Of a stretch of 64,000 bases of DNA, positions 44,937 to 53,305 are shown one piece after another. The number at the start of each line of letters is the position of its first letter. Position 1 is the first letter of the stretch. Position numbers and translations under genes: made by a program. The notes below the pieces were generated by a model. The model worked only from the letters and a program-made list of their open reading frames with translations. It was not told where the DNA came from and searched no databases. Source of the DNA: Phycisphaerales bacterium (GTDB lineage Bacteria > Planctomycetota > Phycisphaerae > Phycisphaerales > UBA1924); contig JAEPOJ010000012.1 of assembly GCA_017642965.1 (NCBI GenBank), positions 1 through 64,000 on the forward strand, in the 5' to 3' direction.

Positions 44937-46025
44937 TCAGTAGCGTTCCGAGTCATCCTTGGGGCTCAGGCCCCAGGGCTCGCTTGGCACGCCGTTGATG
45001 CTCGTCCCGTTCTGGATCGCAGGGGTGATGCGATCAAGGAAGTTGTGGGGGAAATGCTTGTCGTAGGTGCACTTCTCTTCCAGACGCGCCCGCTGCTCGT
45101 CGCTGAGCTCAAACTCCAGCGCCCCGAGGTTGTCCTCAAGCTGCGAGAGTCGTTTGGCACCGATGATTGTGGAAGTGACGGCATCATTGCCCTGCACCCA
45201 GTTGAGCGCCACCTGCGCCGGGGTCGCGTTGTGTTCCTTGGCGACTTCAACCATCTCGTCGAGCAATGTGTAGGTCCGCTCGTTGAGGTAGGGCGAGTCC
45301 ACCGCGGCGCGTGTCTCCTCGGGTGAAGGACGACCGTCGCGGGTGTATTTGCCCGACAACACCCCACCCCGCAACGGGGACCACGGTGTCACACCGAGAC
45401 CCTGGTACTTAGCCATCGGGAGCAACTCGTCCTCCGGCGTGCGCTGCAAGAGCGAGTACTCGATCTGCAGCGCGATCAACGATTCCCACCCGTGCTGCTT
45501 CGCGATGCTGATCGCTTCGGTGCAGACCCACGCGGGGTGATCCGAGAACCCGATGTAGCGCACCTTGCCCGATCGCACGAGATCGTTGAGCGTGGACATC
45601 GTCTCGATCAACGGCGTGTGCCGATCCCAGAAGTGGACCCAGAGCAGGTCGATGTAGTCCGTCTGGAGGCGCCGCAGCGAATCCTGGACCTGATGGATGA
45701 TCGCTTTGCGCCCCGCGCCGCCGCCGTTGGGGTCGCCCGGGTGCATGTTGCCGCAGAACTTGGTCGCGATGACGGTGCGATCGCGACTCGATGGGTTGTC
45801 TTTGAAGTAGTCCCCGATGATCTTCTCGGAGTGCCCCTTGGTGTACGCGTTGGCGGTATCAAGGAAGTTGCCCCCACGATCGAGGTACGCGCCGAGCACA
45901 TCGAGCGATTCCTCGATGTTCGTCCCGACCACGCCCCAGTCGTCCCCGAAGGTCATGGTCCCGAGGCAAAAGGGCGAAACGCGGAGCCCGGAGTGGCCGA
46001 GCGTGCGGTAGTCTTTGAGTGACAT
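44937..46025 (-). CDS. Aldo/keto reductase
   Basis: 362 residues from ATG at 46025, with GGAGGAT just upstream. It has the AKR TIM barrel: LRVSPFCLGTMTFGDDWGVV, GGNFLDTANAYTKGHSEKII (catalytic Asp and Tyr), VIATKFCGN (Lys), LRRLQTDYIDLLWVHFWDRH (His), GKVRYIGFSDHPAW and VTSTIIGAKRLSQLEDNLGA (NADPH binding). It reduces carbonyls with NADPH; the substrate is unknown. It is divergent from the zinc-ribbon membrane protein pair. Confidence 0.93.
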   Translation of the reverse strand: MSLKDYRTLGHSGLRVSPFCLGTMTFGDDWGVVGTNIEESLDVLGAYLDRGGNFLDTANAYTKGHSEKIIGDYFKDNPSSRDRTVIATKFCGNMHPGDPNGGGAGRKAIIHQVQDSLRRLQTDYIDLLWVHFWDRHTPLIETMSTLNDLVRSGKVRYIGFSDHPAWVCTEAISIAKQHGWESLIALQIEYSLLQRTPEDELLPMAKYQGLGVTPWSPLRGGVLSGKYTRDGRPSPEETRAAVDSPYLNERTYTLLDEMVEVAKEHNATPAQVALNWVQGNDAVTSTIIGAKRLSQLEDNLGALEFELSDEQRARLEEKCTYDKHFPHNFLDRITPAIQNGTSINGVPSEPWGLSPKDDSERY

Positions 46026-46064
46026 AGGATCCTCCGTTGGGTGCCATGCGGAGGAATGGTAGTC

Positions 46065-46517
46065 GTGATGTTCAGGTGGCAGAAGCTGACAGACGCGCGG
46101 GGGCGCAAGTGGGAGGCGTGCGATGTGCGTGATGCAATCGCCGCGTCCGGGCTTTCTCGTGAGCAACTCGTCTTGCCAGGCCAGACGACGCCATTCTACC
46201 AAGGGTTGCTGCTTGGCGGCACGCTGATCGTTTTCTTGTGGTGGCTTGTCGCAAAGTTGTTCTTCCCCATGTTGCTAGATATTCCGTTGTGGTCGCTCTC
46301 AGGGCTCACGCTGTACGGTTTGCTGTTCTTTGTTCCAGGTACGATTTTCGGTATTGAGTTAGCCCGTAATGGTTGGCACAGCCCGAGATACGCGATCGAG
46401 GCGATGACCCATGCCGGGTTATGCGCTTCCTGTGGATACCGAATCAACAGCTTGCAGCCTGATTCCGACGGCTGCACTGTCTGCCCTGAGTGCGGCGCAG
46501 CGTGGAGGATGCCGTGA
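46065..46517 (+). CDS. Zinc-ribbon membrane protein, first of a tandem pair
   Basis: About 150 residues. GTG at 46065, ATG at 46068 or ATG at 46056 are possible starts; GGAGG at 46050-46054 best fits the first two. Two helices are seen (YQGLLLGGTLIVFLWWLVAK, LWSLSGLTLYGLLFFVPGTI). The C-terminus is CASCGYRINSLQPDSDGCTV, then CPECGAAWRMP: the zinc ribbon at the end rather than at the start. The stop overlaps the next gene start by one base. Both proteins end in CPECGAAWR, so they are paralogues. Confidence 0.72.
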   Translation: MMFRWQKLTDARGRKWEACDVRDAIAASGLSREQLVLPGQTTPFYQGLLLGGTLIVFLWWLVAKLFFPMLLDIPLWSLSGLTLYGLLFFVPGTIFGIELARNGWHSPRYAIEAMTHAGLCASCGYRINSLQPDSDGCTVCPECGAAWRMP

Positions 46518-47074
46518 TGGGTTTGGGAGCCGAGCGATGGATGCTCGATAGCCGTGGGGAGGATGTGCAGCTGCGGCCCGACCCGGAGGGCGAGTGGCGC
46601 CATCGACGGAGTTTTCAGCTTGACTGGGGGCAGCGCGCCAAGCTGACCATGAAGAATCCGCGAGTAGCCTGCGTGCTCGCACTCCGTGAGCTGAACACGC
46701 TGGAGTTCCGCCCGGATTCGCGGCACGATGTTCTTCTGATGCTGACGTGGCATGTGATCCTGGGTGTTGTCAGCGGTGCGATGTTGTACGCGATGATCCT
46801 GCGGGATTTCTTCGGTGACTGGAACTGGGTCGCGATTGCCATCACGCTGCTGTGCAGTGTCATCGGGTTCCTCATCGTGCTCTGGTGGACATGGCGCAAG
46901 GGTGATCGTCGGTACCGTGAACTCTGTGCCGTGCTGCGCCAGACCCCGCCTCATTGTGGGGGGTGCTGGTACCCGCTCGGCGAGTGGACGGAGGAGGACG
47001 GGTGCACGGTCTGCCCGGAATGCGGCGCAGCCTGGCGCATCTATGAGGTTGATGGAACCTCTGCTCAGGACTGA
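46517..47074 (+). CDS. Zinc-ribbon membrane protein, second of a tandem pair
   Basis: 185 residues. The ATG at 46517 overlaps the previous stop (TGATG), with GGAGG 8 bases upstream, which strongly supports it. Two helices lie in the middle (LMLTWHVILGVVSGAMLYAM, WVAIAITLLCSVIGFLIVLW). The C-terminus CGGCWYPLGEWTEEDGCTVC, then PECGAAWRIYE, is the zinc ribbon again. The N-terminal half (DSRGEDVQLRPDPEGEWRHR, RRSFQLDW) is polar. Function unknown; translational coupling suggests a heteromeric complex. Confidence 0.75.
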   Translation: MGLGAERWMLDSRGEDVQLRPDPEGEWRHRRSFQLDWGQRAKLTMKNPRVACVLALRELNTLEFRPDSRHDVLLMLTWHVILGVVSGAMLYAMILRDFFGDWNWVAIAITLLCSVIGFLIVLWWTWRKGDRRYRELCAVLRQTPPHCGGCWYPLGEWTEEDGCTVCPECGAAWRIYEVDGTSAQD

Positions 47075-47115
47075 GGGTATATCTGAATACCTCTCACCAA
47101 GAGCAGGAGACCCGC

Positions 47116-48063
47116 ATGCACACACGCACACGCAACCGCTACCGCGCGATCATCGCCGCTTCCATCCTCGCTGCGACCGGATCGATCGCCGGCGCATCCT
47201 TGCACCTCGACACGCCAACAATGCAGGAGGCCCAAGCGCACCTGCAGCAGCAGGACTGGGACAGCGCCATCGCGGCCTACCGCGCCATCACCAAAGAGCA
47301 ACCCACCAACGCCAACGCCCAGTTCCTGCTGGGATATGCGCTGCACGCCTCGGGCGACCTGGACAACGCGATCCTCCAGCACAAGAAGGCCGCCAAGATG
47401 CCGCAGGTCGCCGGGCCCGCGAGCTACAACCTCGGGTGCGCCTACGCGCTGAAGGGCGAGACCGACGACGCCTTCGAGACGCTGCGAATCGCGATTGATC
47501 TCGGCGTGCGCGACATCAATCAGTTCAAGAACGATCCGGACCTCACCTCGCTGCGCAAGGACGAGCGATGGGCGTCGATGCTCAAATCGATCAAGTCGCT
47601 CAGCGAGGCAGAGACCGCCCTTCACTTCTGGGTCGGCGAGTGGGACTGCTACAACACGCAGAACGGCAACCTGGGCGGCACCAACACGCTGAGCTTCCGC
47701 GTGGGCAACAAGGTCATCCACGAGTCGTGGACCTCAACAGGCGGGCAGTTCGCCGGCGAGAGCTGGAACGTCTACAACCGCGAGACCAACCGCTGGGAGC
47801 AGACCTGGGTGGACATCTCTGGGGCGCGCCTGTTCATCACGGCCGAGTGCAACGACGACTCGGTCGAGGGGTTGATGTTCGAGGGCGAGAACGTCCGCCC
47901 GGGTGCCGAACCGCAGCAGACACGGATGCACGTGCGCCCAGTCGATGGCGGGCGGGTGCTCCAGACCGGCTTCATCAGCGACGACGGCGGCAAGACTTGG
48001 ACGCAGCGTTACGAGTTCATCTACGTGCCCAAGGGCGACGTTTACGACCGCGACGAGAGCTGA
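47116..48063 (+). CDS. Secreted TPR protein with a DUF1579-like C-terminal domain
   Basis: 315 residues. CAGGAG is 8 bases before the ATG. A signal peptide (YRAIIAASILAATGSIAGAS) is followed by two or three TPR units (AQAHLQQQDWDSAIAAYRAI, AQFLLGYALHASGDLDNAIL, SYNLGCAYALKGETDDAFET). The second half has LHFWVGEWDCYNTQNGNLGG, HESWTSTGGQFAGESWNVYN and QTRMHVRPVDGGRVLQTGFI, a lipocalin-like barrel of the DUF1579/heme-lipocalin type. It is probably periplasmic. The ligand is unknown. Confidence 0.82.
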   Translation: MHTRTRNRYRAIIAASILAATGSIAGASLHLDTPTMQEAQAHLQQQDWDSAIAAYRAITKEQPTNANAQFLLGYALHASGDLDNAILQHKKAAKMPQVAGPASYNLGCAYALKGETDDAFETLRIAIDLGVRDINQFKNDPDLTSLRKDERWASMLKSIKSLSEAETALHFWVGEWDCYNTQNGNLGGTNTLSFRVGNKVIHESWTSTGGQFAGESWNVYNRETNRWEQTWVDISGARLFITAECNDDSVEGLMFEGENVRPGAEPQQTRMHVRPVDGGRVLQTGFISDDGGKTWTQRYEFIYVPKGDVYDRDES

Positions 48064-48108
48064 TCTGGGCAGCAAACGGGCTTGTGCGAGAAATATTTTG
48101 AGGCACAT

Positions 48109-48122
48109 GTAGCCAGAGCTAC
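48109..48122. promoter_or_regulatory. Upstream palindromic half-operator GTAGC-N4-GCTAC
   Basis: GTAGC and GCTAC arms around CAGA, centred 30 bp upstream of the start-codon palindrome of the porin gene. The two elements share the GTAGC/GCTAC arms, so one regulator probably binds both. Confidence 0.5.
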
Positions 48123-48134
48123 TTTGTGCGTCTA

Positions 48135-48156
48135 ATTTGTAGCCATGGCTACAAAT
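48135..48156. promoter_or_regulatory. 22-bp perfect palindrome centred on the porin start codon
   Basis: The left arm is ATTTGTAGCCA and the right arm is its exact reverse complement (TGGCTACAAAT). The centre falls between the A and T of the ATG at 48145. Its position means that a bound protein or an RNA hairpin here would block translation or transcription of the porin gene. Confidence 0.65.
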
Positions 48157-49332
48157 AATACCGCAAACGTACTCTTGCTCTTCATCACGATCATGGCTTC
48201 GCAGGCCCACGCCTCAGACGACGATTCGTGGTCCCTCCTGAGCGATCACACGCCCGAAGGCGTCGAGATTGCCGGCGAATGGATCGGTGAATACACCGGT
48301 GTCGTTTCGGGTGGCGTTCGCTCGAACGGCGGTGTTCGGCAACTGCTGACGATTGACGCGGCGCACGATCTGGAGGCAATCTTCGGGCTTGAGCGAACAC
48401 AAGTGTTCGCTCAACTGCTCCACGCAGAGCCCGGTGATGACGGTGGAAGCGCCGACGCAGGCGATCTGCAGGGGCTTTCCAACATCGAGATCGATCGATC
48501 GCTCACCGCGATTTACGAGCTCTGGATCGAGCACGAGTTGGAGGACGCGAACCTGCGGATCAAGCTCGGTAAGGTCGACGCGAACTCCGAGTTCGACGCC
48601 CTCGACATGCTCGATGGGTTTTCGAACTCCTCCGCGGGGTTCTCGCCGACGATCTTCGCGCTCCCGACATTCCCCGACCCGTCGTTCTCGGTGAACCTGT
48701 TCTGGTCGCCGACAGATGCCGTCACGCTCGGGTACGGGCTGTACGACGGCGCGCTGGCAGCGGACGGGGTCCTGACGGGAAGCCGAGGCCCGAGCAGTTT
48801 CTTCGATGACGATCGCTCAAACGACTGGTTCCACATCGCGCAGGTCGATATTGATTGGGATCATCACCACGGCGGCGGTCTCGCGCTCGGTGGGTGGCAC
48901 CACACAGGCACCTTCGTTCGGTTCGACGGCGGCACCGAAGACGACGCGAGCGGGCTCTTCGCAACAATTCACCAGACCCTCTGGCGTGACACGGACAGTG
49001 AACGTTCTGTCGAACTCGGACTGCAATATGGCTGGAGCGATCCGGACATCTCCGAGGTCGAGCATCACATCGGTCTTGGGTGTGTGATGCACGCGCCGTT
49101 CACATCGCGCGAGAATGACGAGATCGGTGTGTACTGCACCTGGTCCGACCTGAGCGACGAGCCCGGCGCCGGTTTCGATGAGAACGAGACGGCGATCGAT
49201 GCGTACTACGCGATCGCCCTTCATCAGAGCGCGACCCTCCGCCCCGAGGTCCAATACATCTTCAACCCTTCGGGCGACCCGATGATCAACGACGCGTTGG
49301 TGCTTGGGTTTCGATTGGAACTGGGCTTCTGA
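48145..49332 (+). CDS. OprB-like carbohydrate porin
   Basis: 395 residues. A signal peptide (MATNNTANVLLLFITIMASQ, ending AHA) is followed by an amphipathic beta-barrel pattern. The OprB family pattern shows LEAIFGLERTQVFAQLLHAE, YELWIEHELEDANLRIKLGK, SPTIFALPTFPDPSFSVNLF and LGGWHHTGTFVRFDGGTEDD. The final residue is Phe (FRLELGF), the outer-membrane assembly signal. Porins of this type let sugars cross the outer membrane. The start ATG lies inside a 22-bp palindrome. It is convergent with mutS; the stops are adjacent. Confidence 0.82.
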   Translation: MATNNTANVLLLFITIMASQAHASDDDSWSLLSDHTPEGVEIAGEWIGEYTGVVSGGVRSNGGVRQLLTIDAAHDLEAIFGLERTQVFAQLLHAEPGDDGGSADAGDLQGLSNIEIDRSLTAIYELWIEHELEDANLRIKLGKVDANSEFDALDMLDGFSNSSAGFSPTIFALPTFPDPSFSVNLFWSPTDAVTLGYGLYDGALAADGVLTGSRGPSSFFDDDRSNDWFHIAQVDIDWDHHHGGGLALGGWHHTGTFVRFDGGTEDDASGLFATIHQTLWRDTDSERSVELGLQYGWSDPDISEVEHHIGLGCVMHAPFTSRENDEIGVYCTWSDLSDEPGAGFDENETAIDAYYAIALHQSATLRPEVQYIFNPSGDPMINDALVLGFRLELGF

Positions 49333-52062
49333 TCAATCGCCCGATGCTTCCTTGTGAAGCGATCGCAACGCATCAAACGCCTGCATCGGCGTCATCTCCT
49401 CGAGCTTGATCTGTCGGAGCGAATCGACCACCGGGTGCTGGACAAACTCCGTGAACAGGCTCATCTGCGAGCTCGCTGCCGACTTGTTCGCCGCCTGGAC
49501 CTGCTTGGTGTCCACGCGCCCCGCGTGCTCGACGCTGAGCGACTCCAGAACGGCCTTGGCTCGCTGGGTGACCTGCCTGGGCACACCCGCGAGCTGTGCG
49601 ACGTGGATGCCATAGGACTGGTCGGCGCGTCCGGCGCGGATCGAGTGGAGGAACGCGATCTCCTGATTCCCATCCTCGCTCGTCCATTCACGCACGGCCA
49701 CATGCAGGTTCTTGACCTGCCCCTCAAGCCTGGTCTCCAGCTCGGTGATCTCGTGGTAGTGCGTCGCGAAGAGCGTGCGGGGTTGGTGCTCGGCCAGCCA
49801 TTCGCTGATCGCCCACGCGAGCGAGAGCCCGTCGAGGGTCGAGGTGCCCCGCCCGATCTCGTCGAGGATGACGAGCGATCGCTCGTCCGCGTGGTTGAGG
49901 ATGTTGGCGGTCTCGATCATCTCGACCATGAAGGTTGACTGCCCGCGGTGCAGCGCGTCGTCCGCGCCCACCCGGGTGAAGATCCGTGTCGCGATGCCGA
50001 CCGTCGCGCCCGCCGCGGGCACAAAGCTGCCCGCCTGCGCGAGCACGACCAGCAACGCGTTCTGTCGGATGTAGGTGCTCTTGCCGGCCATGTTCGGGCC
50101 GGTGATCAGCGCGAGCGACGCGGGCGAATGCTCCTGCGCCAGTGTACAGCCGTTGGGGACGAAATCGTGCCCGAGCGTTTCATCGAGCACTGGGTGGCGA
50201 CCATCGGTGATCTCGAGGGTGGGGTCTTCGACGATTTTGGGGCGGACCCAGCCGCGCTGCGATGCCTTGATGGCGAAACCGAGCAGGCAGTCGATGGTCG
50301 CGACAATATCAGAGAACCGCCCGAGCGGATCGAGGTGCTTGCGTGCACGATCGCAGAGCTGGTCGAAAAGCACACGCTCACGCTCGTTGGCCCGGTCGCC
50401 CGCGGAGAGCACCTTCTCCTCGTACTCCTTGAGCTCGGGCGTGATGTACCGCTCGGCGTTCTTGAGTGTCTGCTTCCGCGTGAAGATGTCCGGGGCACGC
50501 TGTGCCTGGGCGGCCGGCAGCTCGATGTAGAACCCGAAGACCTTGTTGTAGCCCACCTTGAGCGAGGGCAGCTCGTGCTCATCAATAATCCGCTGCTGGT
50601 ACTGGCTCAGCCAGGCGCCGGCATCACGCTGGAGCCCGCGTGCCTCGTCGAGCTCGGCGTCGATGCCGTCGTTGATCAGCCCGCCCTCACGCAGGTGCGC
50701 CGGGGCGTCTTCGACACAGCAGCGGGTTATCTCCTGCCCGAGCGGGAGAACATCGTCGCGGATCTGGCTGAGCGCCTCGTGATGGGTCTTCAGCGATTCG
50801 CACCGTTCGATGGCGCTCATGAGCTCCTCGATCAGCACACTCGCACCACCCAGCGCCACCAGATCGCGCGGCGTCGCCCGCCCCAGCGCGATGCGACCCG
50901 CGATTCGGGCGAGGTCGCACATGCTCCCAAGCACCTCGGACAGATCGTCGCGGAGCTCACCGCTGAGTGTGAGCGACTCGACCGCGTCCAATCGTGCGTT
51001 GATAGCGTCCTGATCGATGAGTGGGGCCGAGAGCCAGTTTCGCACGAGGCGCTTGCCCATCGGGGTATGCATCACGCAGCGTGTTCCCACCGGGCTGGCG
51101 AGGAACACACCCGAGAGCGAGCCGCTCAGTGATTGTTCTCGGATAGTCTGCTCGATCTCCAGCGATCTCAGCGAGACGCGGTCGATCAGGCAGTGGTTCT
51201 CACGCTGCAAGCGAGTCGGGGGGCGCAGGTGCGCCAGCGAGGCGTGCTGCTGAGCCGGACCGCGTTTGGCGCCCTCGTCGATCGCCTGGGTCTCGCTGAG
51301 ATACCGCAGCATCGCACCTGCGGCGTGCACGCCCGGCGATGTGTTCTCAAGCCCCAGCCCCTCGATGGTGCCCAGGCGGTACTGGTGCTCGATGGCCTCG
51401 AGCGCCTCGGCCTGGCCGAACTGCCAGCCCGGACGCGGCGTGAGCGAGGCGTTGATGCCTGCGCTGAGATCAACGATGCGCTTTGGGGCGTCGCCCGAGA
51501 CGGGAGCCGCGTAGATCAGTTCACGCACGCCCAGGCGTCCGAGCTCATCCGTGCATTGCTCGAGCGAGCCGTCGAAGATCGAGAACGCACCGGTCGACAA
51601 CTCAACGATTGCGATGCCCGCGTGGTCCTCGTCATGGACGACGATCGCGCCCATCGGAACGGCCTGCTCATCTCGAAGGAGCGATTCATCGACAAGCGTG
51701 CCCGGAGTCACCACCTGCGTCACGCCGCGGTCCACGACGCCCTTGGCGTCCTTGGGGTCCTGGAGTTGATCGACCACGGCCACCCGGTAGCCCATCTCGA
51801 TCGCGCGGGAGATGTATGTCGATTTCTGGTGGTGGGGGACCCCGGCCATCGGGATCGCGTTGCCGCGTGTGGTCAGGGTAAGCCCGAGATCACGCGAGAG
51901 GTTCTCGGCATCCTCGCCGAACAGCTCGTAGAAGTCGCCCATCCGGAAGAACAGCACGCAGTTTGGGTGGCGTTCCTTGATTTTGCGCCACTGACGCATG
52001 CCGGGGGTGTCCCAGGGGTCTTTCGCAGGCTTCTTGGTCGGCTTGGCGGCTTTGGTGCTCAT
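49333..52062 (-). CDS. mutS: DNA mismatch repair protein MutS
   Basis: 909 residues. The mismatch-recognition domain has CVLFFRMGDFYELFGEDAEN (the F-x-E motif lies just before). The core has TPMGKRLVRNWLSAPLIDQD, and the ATPase has Walker A ALITGPNMAGKSTYIRQNAL, FTRVGADDALHRGQSTFMVE, Walker B LVILDEIGRGTSTLDGLSLA and ATHYHEITELE. The C-terminus ends with a dimerisation helix region. It detects mispairs in DNA. I chose ATG at 52062 (MSTKAAKPTKK) on length; a GTG at 52095 is open. No mutL in the window. Confidence 0.96.
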   Translation of the reverse strand: MSTKAAKPTKKPAKDPWDTPGMRQWRKIKERHPNCVLFFRMGDFYELFGEDAENLSRDLGLTLTTRGNAIPMAGVPHHQKSTYISRAIEMGYRVAVVDQLQDPKDAKGVVDRGVTQVVTPGTLVDESLLRDEQAVPMGAIVVHDEDHAGIAIVELSTGAFSIFDGSLEQCTDELGRLGVRELIYAAPVSGDAPKRIVDLSAGINASLTPRPGWQFGQAEALEAIEHQYRLGTIEGLGLENTSPGVHAAGAMLRYLSETQAIDEGAKRGPAQQHASLAHLRPPTRLQRENHCLIDRVSLRSLEIEQTIREQSLSGSLSGVFLASPVGTRCVMHTPMGKRLVRNWLSAPLIDQDAINARLDAVESLTLSGELRDDLSEVLGSMCDLARIAGRIALGRATPRDLVALGGASVLIEELMSAIERCESLKTHHEALSQIRDDVLPLGQEITRCCVEDAPAHLREGGLINDGIDAELDEARGLQRDAGAWLSQYQQRIIDEHELPSLKVGYNKVFGFYIELPAAQAQRAPDIFTRKQTLKNAERYITPELKEYEEKVLSAGDRANERERVLFDQLCDRARKHLDPLGRFSDIVATIDCLLGFAIKASQRGWVRPKIVEDPTLEITDGRHPVLDETLGHDFVPNGCTLAQEHSPASLALITGPNMAGKSTYIRQNALLVVLAQAGSFVPAAGATVGIATRIFTRVGADDALHRGQSTFMVEMIETANILNHADERSLVILDEIGRGTSTLDGLSLAWAISEWLAEHQPRTLFATHYHEITELETRLEGQVKNLHVAVREWTSEDGNQEIAFLHSIRAGRADQSYGIHVAQLAGVPRQVTQRAKAVLESLSVEHAGRVDTKQVQAANKSAASSQMSLFTEFVQHPVVDSLRQIKLEEMTPMQAFDALRSLHKEASGD

Positions 52063-52093
52063 CTGAGGGAGCGATTGTATCGAACGGGCGCAC

Positions 52094-52120
52094 AAAAACG
52101 CCCGCTGGAGCGGGCATTTT
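52094..52120 (-). terminator. Terminator between trxA and mutS
   Basis: 7-bp stem GCCCGCT / AGCGGGC with a 2-base loop and TTTTT on the minus strand (also on the plus strand). It is 24 bp past the trxA stop and 32 bp before the mutS start. Confidence 0.8.
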
Positions 52121-52143
52121 TCGCGCTTTGTTGGGTAGACGCC

Positions 52144-52464
52144 TCAGCTATCGAGGGCACCGGCGTACTCGTCGTACTGACGGAGCCCAACAAACTGATC
52201 GGTCCGCTCGCCACCCTTGAACACCATCACGGTGGGGATGGACGAAACGCCAAACTTGGCGGCCAGCTGCGGGTGCTCATCAATGTTAAGCTTGCCGATC
52301 TGGGCCTTGCCCTCGTAGTCAGCCGCGAGCTTCTCGATCGTGGGCGTGAGCGCTCGGCACGGGCCGCACCAGGGGGCCCAGAAATCCACCAGTGTGGGGG
52401 TGTCCGAGCTGGTCAGCTGGTCAAAGTTGTCTTCTGTGATTTCGATGACGGTCTGGGTTGCCAT
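52144..52464 (-). CDS. trxA: Thioredoxin
   Basis: 106 residues from ATG at 52464; GGAG is 9 bases upstream. PTLVDFWAPWCGPCRALTPT carries the W-C-G-P-C redox motif, and VSSIPTVMVFKGGERTDQFV carries the cis-proline. It reduces protein disulfides in the cytoplasm. Standard length. A terminator separates it from mutS. Confidence 0.97.
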   Translation of the reverse strand: MATQTVIEITEDNFDQLTSSDTPTLVDFWAPWCGPCRALTPTIEKLAADYEGKAQIGKLNIDEHPQLAAKFGVSSIPTVMVFKGGERTDQFVGLRQYDEYAGALDS

Positions 52465-52579
52465 GGTTGAGTCTCCTGTCATGCACGATGCCGTTCAATT
52501 TCAGATCCTATCCGATGACAACCCATAGACTGAGCATTCTATTCCATCGAATTTTCAGGAGCCGCCAGGGTCACAAAGA

Positions 52580-53164
52580 TCACGCGCTGGCCGGGCTCAG
52601 GCGGCGTGCGCAAGCCCGTTCAAGCAGAATTTCAGCGATTTGACGCGCATGGCGGGCGGGTAAGTCTGTACGGATCTGTCTCGCAGTGCAGTTTGATCCG
52701 CTCGCGATCATGGCCAGCATGCTGGAAAGGGTCTCGGAATCGTCCAACTCGGCCTTATGGCACAGATCTTCAAAGAGGGCAGTCAGTCGCTCGAGGTGGG
52801 CGTGCGCGGCCTTTGCGGGCTCCGAATCAGGATCTGGGAACTCGGCCACCGCGGCCTGGAACATGCAGCCGCAGTAGTCCGCAGAGTTGTACCACCCCGC
52901 GAGGGCATCGAAAATCCCCAAAATCTGGTCGTATGGGTCGCTAAGGTGGGAAACAGAGGTACTCAGACGCCCGAGCATGTCATGGCTCGCATCGTTGAGT
53001 ACGGCCACGATCAGCATGTCCTTAGAGCCAAAGTTGTTGTAGAGGGTCATCTTGGCGACGTTGGCTTCATCAAGGATGCGTTCGATCCCTGTGGTATGGA
53101 AGCCTTCGGTCTCGAAGAGGCGACGGGCACAGGAAACGAGATGTTGCTTCTTTGAAGGTGGCAT
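52580..53164 (-). CDS. TetR-family transcriptional regulator
   Basis: 194 residues from ATG at 53164; the open frame reaches 53377, but the family starts here (MPPSKKQHLVSCARRLFETE). The N-terminal helix-turn-helix has GFHTTGIERILDEANVAKMT and LYNNFGSKDMLIVAVLNDAS. The C-terminal ligand domain has YDQILGIFDALAGWYNSADY and CGCMFQAAVAEFPDPDSEPA, like the YxaF/LmrA-AcrR-type group with a C-G-C-x-F segment. It is divergent from an AhpD-like gene; the gap holds an inverted repeat that may be its operator. The CGC cysteines could sense oxidation or electrophiles, which is inference. Confidence 0.9.
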   Translation of the reverse strand: MPPSKKQHLVSCARRLFETEGFHTTGIERILDEANVAKMTLYNNFGSKDMLIVAVLNDASHDMLGRLSTSVSHLSDPYDQILGIFDALAGWYNSADYCGCMFQAAVAEFPDPDSEPAKAAHAHLERLTALFEDLCHKAELDDSETLSSMLAMIASGSNCTARQIRTDLPARHARQIAEILLERACARRLSPASA

Positions 53165-53202
53165 GTGATACTCGTGAAATTTTCGAACGGGCTCGAATAA
53201 AC

Positions 53203-53216
53203 AGACTGGTTGGTCT
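53203..53216. promoter_or_regulatory. Putative TetR operator AGAC-N6-GTCT
   Basis: AGAC and GTCT arms around TGGTTG, between the divergent regulator (39 bp away) and the AhpD-like gene (90 bp). TetR-family regulators of the NemR/YxaF type bind AGAC...GTCT sites. The spacing suits autoregulation. Confidence 0.5.
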
Positions 53217-53305
53217 ATTCTAACGTATGAGACACACGCCTGCAAGCGAGCAGGTGAGGAAAACTGGAGTAATAGCCCGCACCAGTGGGCATGGAGCACA
53301 CCAAA

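Noticed and set aside
49948-52470. Long plus-strand ORFs opposite mutS
   Set aside because: They are open only because of GC-biased codons in mutS; the translations are rich in R, A, L and D and show no motifs.
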